Of a DNA stretch of 9,023 nt, positions 1 through 7,700 are shown one piece after another. A model generated the notes under the pieces. It searched no databases. It saw nothing but the letters and a program-made list of their open reading frames with translations, and was not told where the DNA came from. This DNA comes from CAYRAV01 sp964422365 (GTDB lineage Bacteria > Bacillota > Clostridia > Lachnospirales > Lachnospiraceae). Within the stretch, counting starts at the first letter, position 1. Each line of letters begins with the position of its first letter. The stretch lies in contig CAYRAV010000095.1 of the NCBI GenBank assembly GCA_964422365.1, positions 1 through 9,023 on the forward strand. Reading direction: 5' to 3'. A program made the translations under genes and the position numbers.

Positions 1-1333
1 TGGACCACAAGCAAACTTCAGATGCTGCATTTATAAAGAAAGAGAGATTATCCGTCAGAGAGTCCGTATGGCACAGGGACTTAATCCAACAGGAAATGAC
101 ACAGACAGAAACACAATACAGATTATTACAGCTGCTTGTGAGGGATGCCCAATCACAAGATTTGTTGTAACAGATAATTGTCAGAAATGTATGGGTAAGA
201 AATGTCAGCAGGCATGTAATTTTGGTGCAATTACTATGTTGAGGGACAGAGCGTACATAGATCCTCAGGTTTGTAAAGAGTGTGGAAAATGTTCACAGGC
301 CTGTCCATATAATGCTATTGCAGATTTGATGCGTCCATGTAAGAGAAGCTGCCCAGTAGATGCCATTACAATGGATGAGAATAATATTGTAAAAATTGAT
401 GAAGAAAAATGTATCCGATGCGGACAGTGCATTAAAAATTGCCCATTTGGTGCTATTGAGGACCGTGCATATCTTGTGGATTTAATTAAGGCATTAAAAA
501 GTGACAAGAAAGTATATGCAATGGTTGCACCAGCAGGGGAAGGACAATTTGGCCAAGGTGTAACAATGAATGCATTACGTCAGGGCTTTAAGGAATTGGG
601 ATTTGATGATATGTATGAAGTAGCTTTAGGTGGAGACTTAGTTGCTGCTTCTGAAGCAAAGGAATGGGCAGAAGCATACAAAGAAGGAAAGAAAATGACA
701 ACTTCATGCTGCCCTGCGTTTGTAAATATGATTAAGAAGCACTTCCCGCAATTAGTAGACAATATGTCAACAACCATTTCACCGATGGCATCTATTGCAA
801 GGATGATAAGAGCGAAAGAACCAGAGGCAGTTTTGATCTTCTTTGGGCCATGTATTGCCAAGAAGAGCGAAGTATGTAATGAACGAGAAATTGGTAATGC
901 AGATTACGCTTTTACATTTCAGGAATTGCAGGCACTGTTTGATGCAAGAGAAATCGATTTGACAAAATATGCAGAATATGATCAGCAGGGAAGCATCTAT
1001 GGAAAACGTTTTGCGAATGCAGGCGGTGTGACAGCAGCTGTGATAGAAGCATTGAAAGAATTTGATGAAAATACAGATATTAAAGTAAAACAATGTAATG
1101 GTGCAGCGGAGTGTAAGAAAGCATTAATGTTGTTAAAAGTTGGAAAACTTCCAGAAGACTTTGCGGAAGGAATGTGCTGCGAGGGTGGATGTGTGAATGG
1201 TCCGGGAAGTGTAAAAGATGCAATGGAATCCAGAAGAGACAGAGAGGCTTTATTAAAAATGGCAGATGACAGAAAAATTACAGAAAGCATCAATCCATAT
1301 GAAGATGGAAGTTTCTCTATGCACAGGCACTAG
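1..1333 (+). CDS. Monomeric [FeFe]-hydrogenase, group B type (5' end cut by window edge)
   Basis: Catalyses reversible H2/proton interconversion in the cytoplasm, presumably with ferredoxin; the physiological role of group B enzymes is poorly settled. The frame is open from base 2, with no stop before the first ATG at 68. The 22 residues encoded before that ATG include RCCIYKE, matching the conserved N-terminal RCCVYKE-type segment of group B enzymes, so the true start lies outside and roughly 40-50 residues are missing. Numbering from the ATG at 68: cysteines 24-50 (CEGC...CQKC...C...C), CKECGKCSQACP at 69-80, CKRSC at 91-95 and CIRCGQCIKNCP at 115-126 form the ferredoxin-like Fe-S region. 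H-cluster motifs follow: TSCCPAF at 212-218, GPCIAKK at 260-266 and MCCEGGCVNGPG at 369-380. Likely cluster ligands are C215, C262, C371 and C375. C214, equivalent to the proton-relay cysteine of group A, is present. A terminator follows at 1422. No maturation genes are in the window. Confidence 0.95.
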   Translation, partial: GPQANFRCCIYKEREIIRQRVRMAQGLNPTGNDTDRNTIQIITAACEGCPITRFVVTDNCQKCMGKKCQQACNFGAITMLRDRAYIDPQVCKECGKCSQACPYNAIADLMRPCKRSCPVDAITMDENNIVKIDEEKCIRCGQCIKNCPFGAIEDRAYLVDLIKALKSDKKVYAMVAPAGEGQFGQGVTMNALRQGFKELGFDDMYEVALGGDLVAASEAKEWAEAYKEGKKMTTSCCPAFVNMIKKHFPQLVDNMSTTISPMASIARMIRAKEPEAVLIFFGPCIAKKSEVCNEREIGNADYAFTFQELQALFDAREIDLTKYAEYDQQGSIYGKRFANAGGVTAAVIEALKEFDENTDIKVKQCNGAAECKKALMLLKVGKLPEDFAEGMCCEGGCVNGPGSVKDAMESRRDREALLKMADDRKITESINPYEDGSFSMHRH

Positions 1334-1421
1334 AGCATGTTTGTATGGTTCATCTGCAATATTTTATCAAATACAATGAAAATGCAGATTGTATCAAAAT
1401 AGAGCAAATAAAGAAACAGAG

Positions 1422-1467
1422 ACTGTTATCAGAAAAATTATTATGATAGCAGTTTTTGTTTTTTTGT
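1422..1467 (+). terminator. Intrinsic terminator after the hydrogenase gene
   Basis: ACTGTTATCA (1422-1431) pairs with TGATAGCAGT (1444-1453), ten pairs with one G-U, across a 12-nt loop. A T-rich tract with a single G follows to 1467. It lies 89 bases after the hydrogenase stop and upstream of the next promoter, so the hydrogenase and the Rrf2 regulator are probably separate transcripts. Confidence 0.82.
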
Positions 1468-1529
1468 ATTATTCTAATTTATAGGAACACTTAATGTACT
1501 GTATACAGATAGGAAAAATAAGTTTTGTA

Positions 1530-1558
1530 TTGATTTATTTTGAATCCTATGTTATATT
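1530..1558 (+). promoter_or_regulatory. Sigma-A-type promoter of the Rrf2 regulator
   Basis: TTGATT at 1530-1535 (-35) and TATATT at 1553-1558 (-10) are separated by 17 bases, giving a start near 1565 and a leader of about 25 nt before the GTG at 1590. The -10 lies wholly inside the palindrome at 1552-1568. The assignment rests on hexamer match and spacing only. Confidence 0.7.
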
Positions 1559-1568
1559 GACAATATAA
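1552..1568. promoter_or_regulatory. Perfect 17-bp palindrome, candidate autoregulatory operator
   Basis: TTATATTG-A-CAATATAA is a perfect inverted repeat with 8-bp arms and one central base. It covers the -10 box and the probable start site of the Rrf2 gene. Rrf2-family dimers bind short dyads and commonly repress their own promoters, so autorepression is the natural reading. It does not match the long E. coli IscR type 1 site, so the exact ligand and mode are open. Confidence 0.6.
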
Positions 1569-1589
1569 GTGAAAAGGGGCTGATATCAA

Positions 1590-2027
1590 GTGAGAATTTC
1601 TACAAAAGGAAGATATGCCATCCGTCTGATGGTAGATTTGGCGGAAAATGATGTAGGAGAATATATTGCATTAAAAGATATATCAGGAAGACAGGGAATT
1701 TCTGTGAAATATTTAGAACAAATTGTAAGACAATTAAGCAATAGCGGATATTTAAAAAGTGTGCGCGGGCCGCAGGGAGGTTATCGCCTGGCTAAGAAAC
1801 CGGAACATTATACAGTGGGTGATATTCTCCGTATTACAGAAGGAAGTATGGCGCCAGTTGCCTGCCTGGATGATGAGACAAATGAATGTCCGCATTATAC
1901 ACAGTGTCCTACTGTGGAATTGTGGGAGGGATTGTATGAAAAGATAAATGATTATATCAATGGAATTACACTAGAAGATGTTGTGAATAAGCATAAGGAA
2001 AAAGGAAGCATTGATTATGTAATATAA
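1590..2027 (+). CDS. Rrf2-family transcriptional regulator with IscR-like cysteines
   Basis: A 145-residue protein, a normal Rrf2 length. It opens with the family signature MRISTKGRYAIRLMVDLA. A winged helix-turn-helix spans about residues 24-70, including ISVKYLEQIVRQLSNSGYLKSVRGPQGGYRLAK. The wing is followed by VGDILRITEGSMAPVACL. Cysteines 92, 100 and 106 fit the three-cysteine cluster that binds [2Fe-2S] in IscR (C92, C98, C104 in E. coli), with slightly different spacing, so Fe-S or redox sensing is plausible; CymR-type sulfur regulators usually lack them. The GTG start is supported by AAGGGG at 1574-1579 and by the family N-terminus. No cysteine desulfurase or scaffold gene follows, unlike classic isc operons: the gene is monocistronic between its own promoter and a terminator. 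Targets cannot be read from context; candidates are itself, the upstream hydrogenase and metY. Confidence 0.93.
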   Translation: MRISTKGRYAIRLMVDLAENDVGEYIALKDISGRQGISVKYLEQIVRQLSNSGYLKSVRGPQGGYRLAKKPEHYTVGDILRITEGSMAPVACLDDETNECPHYTQCPTVELWEGLYEKINDYINGITLEDVVNKHKEKGSIDYVI

Positions 2028-2482
2028 GATGACTGAATTGCAGCAGTTTTTTAAGATCGTATGTTCCAATTAATTGTAGAGAAGAATAGACATGGATTTC
2101 AGAAAATGGAAGGAATAATTCCGGATTATTACCACAATTGATATAATAAGAAAGCAGAGAACTAAGTCAGGAAGGCTGGGTTTTCTGCTTTTTTATTTCC
2201 ATTGGCAGCGAATCTGCTTTTGGTATTATAGAAATGCTTATATTCCCATTTGAATAAAAATGTATATTCTGAAAACAGAATAAAATCCAGAAAATTTTTC
2301 TTTTTTTGTAGTAAATACAAAATTGTTTACGTTATTATTGGTATAAGATTTAGGATAGTAGAGAATATTGTTTTTCTTATAACAGGCATATTTTATGTAT
2401 ATATTAAAAAGGGAAACAGGGAAGGAAGATATGATTTAGAGTATTAATAATTTTAAACATATGTATAGGAGGGAGAAAAAGG
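2028..2482. other. 455-bp intergenic region with no convincing gene
   Basis: Apart from the terminator at 2151-2194, this stretch is AT-rich. It holds an imperfect dyad at 2114-2130 (AATAATTC-C-GGATTATT), a perfect 7-bp hairpin with AAAA loop at 2265-2282 (TATTCTG/CAGAATA), and a bulged dyad at 2311-2330. Open frames at 2061-2141 and 2250-2447 lack a ribosome binding site or start at TTG and resemble nothing known. The promoter of the sigma gene must lie here; TTGTTT at 2368-2373 with TTTTAT at 2391-2396 (17-bp spacing) is the best guess but is weak. A good Shine-Dalgarno, AGGAGGG, occurs at 2467-2473. Confidence 0.6.
2151..2194 (+). terminator. Intrinsic terminator after the Rrf2 gene
   Basis: AAAGCAGAGAAC (2151-2162) pairs with GTTTTCTGCTTT (2180-2191), twelve pairs with one G-U, around a 17-nt loop. 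The T-run continues to 2194. It ends the Rrf2 transcript 124 bases after the stop codon. A TATAAT at 2142-2147 just before it has no good -35 partner. Confidence 0.8.
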
Positions 2483-3040
2483 ATGCTTATATTTTTATCA
2501 ATGTTAGATACCGAAGAAGAAAGGGATAAATTTGCTGATATTTATGAGAAATACCGCTATTTTATGTGGTATCTTGCAAATGAAATTTTAAAAGATTCCT
2601 ATCTGGCAGAGGATGCAGTGCAAGAGGCATTTATTGCACTGACCAAATATATAGATAGAATCGATAGGATTGACAGCACAAAGACGAAAAATTTTGTTGC
2701 TACAGTTGTAAGGAGTAAGGCAGTTGATTTGGTACGAAAGAGAAAAGAGGATACAGTAGAGGAGATAGAGGAATATTTATCATCTGAAGCAGAGGATTCT
2801 TTGATGACATATATTGAAAAGGAAAACCAAGAAATTATTACAGAGGCAATAGGAAAACTGAAGCCTATTTATAAAGTTGTATTTGAATATAAATATCTTC
2901 ACGATTTGTCAGATAATGATATTGCCCAATTATTGGATGTAACACCAAAAGTGGTTAATGTAAGAATTTTTCGCGCCAGAAAAAAATTACAGAAATTGTT
3001 AGAAGAGCATTACATATGTGATGGTTCAGCCGATTCATGA
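2483..3040 (+). CDS. ECF-type RNA polymerase sigma factor (sigma-70 family)
   Basis: A 185-residue two-domain sigma factor that would direct RNA polymerase to a dedicated promoter set, typically for envelope or stress functions. Sigma region 2 spans about residues 15-88, with the core-binding signature DAVQEAFIAL at 44-53. The acidic linker lies at about 89-112. Region 4, about 113-173, ends in the helix-turn-helix LSDNDIAQLLDVTPKVVNVRIFRARKKLQKLL (142-173), read here in two contiguous helices. The ATG at 2483 is preceded by AGGAGGG with nine bases between; a second Met at codon 7 is possible but lacks such a site. The last 12 residues, beyond region 4, are probably unstructured. The DUF4349 membrane protein 263 bp downstream is the likely regulatory partner. 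ECF genes often control themselves, but I found no clear ECF promoter upstream. Confidence 0.93.
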   Translation: MLIFLSMLDTEEERDKFADIYEKYRYFMWYLANEILKDSYLAEDAVQEAFIALTKYIDRIDRIDSTKTKNFVATVVRSKAVDLVRKRKEDTVEEIEEYLSSEAEDSLMTYIEKENQEIITEAIGKLKPIYKVVFEYKYLHDLSDNDIAQLLDVTPKVVNVRIFRARKKLQKLLEEHYICDGSADS

Positions 3041-3203
3041 TGTTTTATTTTCGATGTATACTATAGAGCGTGCTTCATTGCCACAACCTGCATGCCCTGC
3101 TTTGTATTACCCATTCAGGTATACTGCAATCCATGCCCATACGAGCTGGCGGATTTTGTTTGATAAGAATATTCCAATGGATGTATTTTATACTGAAAAA
3201 TAA
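3041..3203. other. Compositionally distinct block between sigma factor and DUF4349 gene
   Basis: By hand count, 48 of 100 bases in 3061-3160 are G or C, well above the flanking AT-rich DNA. The + strand here is richer in C than G, the opposite of the purine-rich neighbouring genes. A 61-codon + frame (3018-3203, GTG start) crosses it and overlaps the sigma gene, but has no ribosome binding site and an unfamiliar translation. The minus strand has only short open stretches. It could be a gene remnant, an interspersed repeat or a structured RNA; I cannot tell which. No long inverted repeat or target duplication is visible. Confidence 0.4.
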
Positions 3204-3229
3204 GGTATGAAAGATAAGACAGGGTTAAC

Positions 3230-3258
3230 TTGTACATTAAAAAGTAAACAGATATTAA
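3230..3258 (+). promoter_or_regulatory. Possible promoter of the DUF4349 gene
   Basis: TTGTAC at 3230-3235 and TATTAA at 3253-3258 are 17 bases apart, and would start transcription about 40 bases before the ATG at 3304. If real, the DUF4349 protein can be made independently of the sigma factor. No terminator is visible between the two genes, so read-through from the sigma gene is equally possible. Confidence 0.4.
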
Positions 3259-3287
3259 TACAACTGTAATAGTGATATGAGATAGTA

Positions 3288-3311
3288 TTAGGAGGTTTTA
3301 TGAATGAGTAA
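3288..3311 (+). promoter_or_regulatory. Ribosome binding site with two overlapping ATGs
   Basis: TTAGGAGG (3288-3295) is a strong Shine-Dalgarno. The nearer ATG at 3300 is four bases away and opens only ATG AAT GAG TAA, a three-codon frame. The ATG at 3304, eight bases away and in another frame, opens the 403-codon gene. Spacing and the coding frame both select 3304; the decoy ATG could lower initiation. Confidence 0.6.
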
Positions 3312-4515
3312 AAGTTCAGAAGAAAAGTTAAAAAAGGCATTAGAAGAAAATTTAGAAAGGGAAACAGAAAAAGTGCCAACAGAAAGAGAGCTGCAGGAAG
3401 TGCATGAATTTTCCAGCGGATTTTTATTGGAAATGCGTCGTCTTGTTAATAAAGAAAGAAGAAATAAAGATGTGAGAAATGGGAAAATGAGTAAAAAAGA
3501 GATAGATAAGGAATATAAGGCTATGAAAAAAGAAAACAAACGATTATGGAAAAATAGGAACAAGTGGCTCTATGCAGTTTGTGGTGCCGCAGTATGCTTT
3601 ATTGTTTTGGCAGTTGGAGGAAGTATATGGTCAAGCAATATGAGAGGCTCGAACAATACCCTCACAGAGGAAAATAGCGGCATATTAAGTGACAACATTT
3701 ATGAAATGGAAGAAAGAGACAAGACGGATATGGATATAGAAAGCAGTTATGGTATATCTGGAGAAAGCGAGGAAAATACAGAAAATGGTATTACAGAATC
3801 GAATGTGGAAATAAAACAAAATCAAAGTACACAAAAGTTAATAAGAACAGTGGAACTATCAGCAGAAACTGAACAATTTGATTCTCTGGTGAATATATTA
3901 AATGAAAAAATTGCTGTTTTAAATGGATATATTGAGAATTCAGAATTATATGGAAGTGATAATGATAAACTTGCTAATACACGTAAAGTGACAATGACGA
4001 TTCGAATTCCGGCAGAACAATTGCAAAATTTTATGACCATTTTTCAGGAAAATGCAAATGTGGTCTGGTCTTCAGAAACAACAAAAGATGTCACATTAGA
4101 CTATGTAGATACAGAAAGCCATATCAAATCTTTGGAAACAGAGCAGAAAGCATTGATGAAACTGATGGAAAATGCAGAGGATTTGGAATATATTCTCCGT
4201 TTGCAGGATAAATTGACAGAAGTCCGTTATAAGTTAGAAAGTTATGAATCAAAATTGAAAACATATGATAATCAGATTACTTATAGTACAATTCAATTGA
4301 AAGTTTCAGAAGTTGAGCGGGAGACAACCAAGAAACCGCTTTCATTTATAGAAGAAGTGAAAATGAAATTAGGAGATAATTTATATGATATAGGAAAGAA
4401 TGGACGATATATAACTATCTGGTTTATCAGTTCTATTCCATATATTGTAATTTGGGCAATTGTGGTTGTTATTGTAGTGATTGTAGTAAAAAGAATATTG
4501 AGAAAGAGAAAATAG
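3304..4515 (+). CDS. DUF4349 membrane protein, candidate anti-sigma factor
   Basis: A 403-residue protein. Residues 1-87 are charged, helical and cytoplasmic-looking, with LKKALEENLERE (9-20) and EVHEFSSGFLLEMRRL (32-47). They contain no cysteine and a single histidine, so this is not a zinc-finger (zf-HC2) anti-sigma domain. A membrane segment lies at about 88-109. A polar, low-complexity linker covers about 112-176. The DUF4349 domain runs from about 177 to the end: RTVELSAETEQFDSL, RKVTMTIRIPAEQL, then a predicted coiled coil at about 270-325, a beta-rich ITYSTIQLKVSEVE, and a C-terminal hydrophobic helix at 370-396 followed by KRILRKRK. The implied topology puts the DUF4349 core outside and both ends inside. 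Position behind an ECF sigma gene plus the cytosolic N-terminus suggests a membrane-held anti-sigma factor; this is inference, since DUF4349 itself has no established function. Confidence 0.88.
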   Translation: MSKSSEEKLKKALEENLERETEKVPTERELQEVHEFSSGFLLEMRRLVNKERRNKDVRNGKMSKKEIDKEYKAMKKENKRLWKNRNKWLYAVCGAAVCFIVLAVGGSIWSSNMRGSNNTLTEENSGILSDNIYEMEERDKTDMDIESSYGISGESEENTENGITESNVEIKQNQSTQKLIRTVELSAETEQFDSLVNILNEKIAVLNGYIENSELYGSDNDKLANTRKVTMTIRIPAEQLQNFMTIFQENANVVWSSETTKDVTLDYVDTESHIKSLETEQKALMKLMENAEDLEYILRLQDKLTEVRYKLESYESKLKTYDNQITYSTIQLKVSEVERETTKKPLSFIEEVKMKLGDNLYDIGKNGRYITIWFISSIPYIVIWAIVVVIVVIVVKRILRKRK

Positions 4516-4539
4516 CTAATAGAGTAATAGGTTAAATAT

Positions 4540-4579
4540 GTAAAATTTGACTATATGGCAAATTTATAACTTTTTGTTT
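4540..4579 (+). terminator. Weak candidate terminator after the DUF4349 gene
   Basis: AAATTTG (4543-4549) and CAAATTT (4559-4565) form a perfect but AT-rich 7-bp stem with a 9-nt loop, extendable with bulges to G4540-C4570. TTTTTGTTT follows at 4571-4579. The low stem stability makes this uncertain. Confidence 0.42.
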
Positions 4580-4674
4580 AAACTGTATATTCTAAAAAAT
4601 ATAAATATCCTGTTTAGATTGTAATTTTATATGTGCAATACAGACAAAAATACTCACAAAAAACATAAAAAATA

Positions 4675-4703
4675 TTGCCATCTTGTATGAAAAGTGATAA
4701 AAT
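4675..4703 (+). promoter_or_regulatory. Promoter of the lectin adhesin gene
   Basis: TTGCCA at 4675-4680 and TAAAAT at 4698-4703 are separated by 17 bases. Transcription would start near 4710, giving a leader of about 60 nt. This is a housekeeping-type promoter, so the neighbouring ECF sigma factor is not needed to explain it. Confidence 0.65.
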
Positions 4704-4734
4704 AATGAATATGGGAAGCTTTTAATCACTATTT

Positions 4735-4762
4735 AGGAGACTGATGAAAGAAGGCTAGGGGG
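4735..4762 (+). promoter_or_regulatory. Leader mini-frame overlapping the adhesin's ribosome binding site
   Basis: AGGAGA (4735-4740) lies three bases before an ATG at 4744 that opens ATG AAA GAA GGC TAG (4744-4758). Its stop codon overlaps AGGGGG (4757-4762), the Shine-Dalgarno of the adhesin, whose ATG follows at 4770. A ribosome ending the four-codon frame would sit on the next initiation site. Whether it is translated is unknown; the spacing from AGGAGA to ATG is short. Confidence 0.35.
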
Positions 4763-4769
4763 TAATATT

Positions 4770-7700
4770 ATGTTAACAGAGAGGAAAAAACGTATTTTGG
4801 CAGCTGCATTGTCTGCTGTGTTAGGAATCACAAGTGTAATCACCTATAATGGTTCTCGTGGCAATGTATCTGCAGATGAGACAGAAACTACAAGTAAAAT
4901 TACATTCGCAGAAGGTGAAGGAACAGGCCGCGATTTCTCAACTGCCTCATGGCAGTTTGCGGGAAAATTAAAAGATGGTGGTGGTGCCATACCTGCTGAG
5001 CATGCACCTAAAATAGTAAAGGATAAAGAAGATGGTAATTATTTAAATGATGATTCAACTGTTATTCGTTTGATTAGGGATGTAAAGGCAGCGGATTCTA
5101 CAAGCGGATTTGAGGCAGCCAGCAGCTATGACAAATACAGAAGTGGTGAAGCTTTCCTAAGTAATGGTATCATGATGGATACCAAAGCAAAATTTTCTGT
5201 GAAATTTACATTTTCTATGCCAGAAGCAGTTGTCAACACATCTCAGACAGGTGGAGCACAGTATGCAAGAGAAGTAGGAGGGGATGGTATTGCGTTTGTG
5301 ATGACAACAAATGCTGCTCATGATGTACAGGCAGGAAGCGGAATTGGATATCAAGGGATTGATGATAGTGTTGCAGTAGAACTTGATTCTTATTTCAATG
5401 GTGCTTACTGTGACATGACAGAAAGTCAGTATGCATATCAGAACTGGGATTTTGATAATCAGTTATATTTCCATGCAGGAAATTCGCCAGATGGTGTATC
5501 TGCTTACGGTGATTCAAATCCTTGGAAAGCAGGTTATGAAAACTATGTGAATCCAAATAATGATGAGAGATTTGACCATGTGGGAATTACGCTGAATGGT
5601 GATGTGAAGAAACATGAAGCAATCAGTTATATTAATGGGCTGAATCCTACAGAACTAGATTCTAATAATTATTATAAAAATATTGCAAATAGGTACAATC
5701 CGGATGGAAAGCTCAGAGACACAGGATCTAATAAGGCAAGTACAGATTCTGCCTGTGCAACACGTTTTGCGGATAAAGGTGTGAATGACAGATTATTTAC
5801 TGTATGGATTGATTATGATGGTTCTAAAATGAATGTCAGTTATGCAAATGGAAAATTTTCGACAGCAAAAAAACCAGACAGTCCTCAGATTAGTACAGCA
5901 ATTGATTTAAGTAAATTTGATGGAAAGAAAGTATATATGGGCTTCACATCTGCAATTGGATCTTCTAAGGCAAACCATACAATACACTCTTTCCAGTTTA
6001 CGAACAGATATGATGCTTCTTATGTATTGAACTATTATGTGAAGAACAAGACAACAGGAGAATATGAAAAAAAGAAAAGTTCAGATGTAAAGAGCGGAGA
6101 AGTAGGAACAGATGTTACAGCAGAGGATATAGACAAAAATTACAAGACAGCGTTTGATGCAGATGGATACAGCTACAGCACAGTGAAGGCACAGGAAACC
6201 ACAGTGAATCTTACTGAAGCAGGTAAAACTTATGAAATGAATGTATATTATGATCCTGTTGATATTCCTGTACAAGAAGAAGCTGCTTATAAACTGAATT
6301 ATTATCTGAAAGATCCGGTAACAGGAGAATATAAGTTAGATAAGACTTCTGATTCAGCAACAGGACCGGTAGGAACAGATGTTACAGCAGCAGATGTGGA
6401 TAAGAATTATACAACGGCGTATTATGATAAAAATTATATTTTAAGTATAGAACACAAACAGGACATTTCTGTAAAATTAGAAAAAGCAGGTGAAACCTAT
6501 GAAATGAATGTATATTATGATCCTGTAAAAGAAGATGAAGCAGCATACAAATTGAACTACTATCTAAAAGACAAAGTAACAGGAGGATATATATTAGATA
6601 AAACCTCCAATACAGTTGTAGGAAAAGTAGGAGCAGATGTCACAGCAGCGGATATAGACAAAAGTTACGAAACAGTTTATCAAAATGACAATTATGTATT
6701 AAGTAAAGATCATGCACAGGAGATTACTGCAAAATTAGAAAAAGCAGGCGAAACTTATGTAATGAATGTATATTATGACCCTGAGGAAGCATATTATAAG
6801 TTAAATTATTATGTGTTTGACAAAACTAAAAATGAGTATGTGTTAAAAGAAACAACAAATACTTCAACTGGATATATCGGCTCAGAATATAAAGTTACAG
6901 ATGTAGATCCTGCTTATGGAACAAAGTATCCAAATTACACTGTAAATGAGGAAAAACAGGATACATTTAATGTAAAATTAGCAGAGGCAAATAAAATCTA
7001 TGAGATGAATATATACTATGATCCGGAAGAAGCCGGATATAAGTTAAATTATTACAAGTTAAATCCAAATACTGAAAAATATGAATATGTAGAATCTACA
7101 ATAGTGATTAAAGGTATAGTAGGTACAACTTATAGGGTAGTAGATGCAGATGCTGATTATGAATTAAAATACAATCAAGACAATTATACTGTGAATGAGA
7201 GCAAAAATGAAACATATACAGTTACAATCAAAGAACCAGATAAGACTTATGAAATGGATGTTTATTATGATCCGCTTCAAACAACTTATAAAACAGAATA
7301 TTATTTAAAACAGCCAGATGGCACCTATAAACTACAGGATACTATACAGGGTGAAAAAACCTATATAGGAAAGAATGTAGCAGCACCTGAAAAGTCATAT
7401 GATGGATATACACATGTGAATATTCCTGATTCTGTAGAGACAGAGGTTGTAAAGGCAGATGGTTCTACAACGATGAAAGTATATTATGATCCTGCACAAG
7501 TGCCAGTATCGCCTACCTATAAAGTAGAATATTACATAGAGCAGCCAGATGGAACATATAAGTTATATTCAGAAGAAAGAGAGATCAGTGGTAATACGGG
7601 AGAAGAAGTAGAAGCTGTGATTATTAACATTGATGGTTATACACACACAACTACAAATGATTCAAATGAAAAAGATATTGTTCGTGCAGACAGTTCAACA

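Noticed and set aside
1499..1508. Palindrome CTGTATACAG upstream of the Rrf2 promoter
   Set aside because: A 10-bp palindrome in AT-rich DNA is likely by chance, and it lies well upstream of the promoter hexamers.
2032..2052. Short hairpin plus T-run just after the Rrf2 stop
   Set aside because: Only a 4-bp stem (ACTG/CAGT); the 12-bp hairpin at 2151-2194 is the convincing terminator.
2061..2141. 26-codon frame (MFQLIVEKNR...) between the Rrf2 stop and its terminator
   Set aside because: No Shine-Dalgarno before the ATG and no family resemblance; likely 3' untranslated RNA.
2411..2437. GGGAAAC as a possible ECF -35 for autoregulation of the sigma gene
   Set aside because: No CGT-type -10 element at the expected 16-17 base distance.
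2250..2447. 65-codon frame, Phe/Ile/Lys-rich, starting at TTG
   Set aside because: Rare start codon, no ribosome binding site, and the composition expected from translating AT-rich DNA by chance.
3018..3203. 61-codon + frame overlapping the end of the sigma gene
   Set aside because: GTG start inside the sigma gene without a ribosome binding site; unfamiliar translation. The region is kept as an odd-composition block, not as a gene.
4516..4769. Possible cyclic di-GMP riboswitch before the adhesin, common for clostridial surface proteins
   Set aside because: No GEMM core sequence found, and the leader predicted from the promoter is only about 60 nt.
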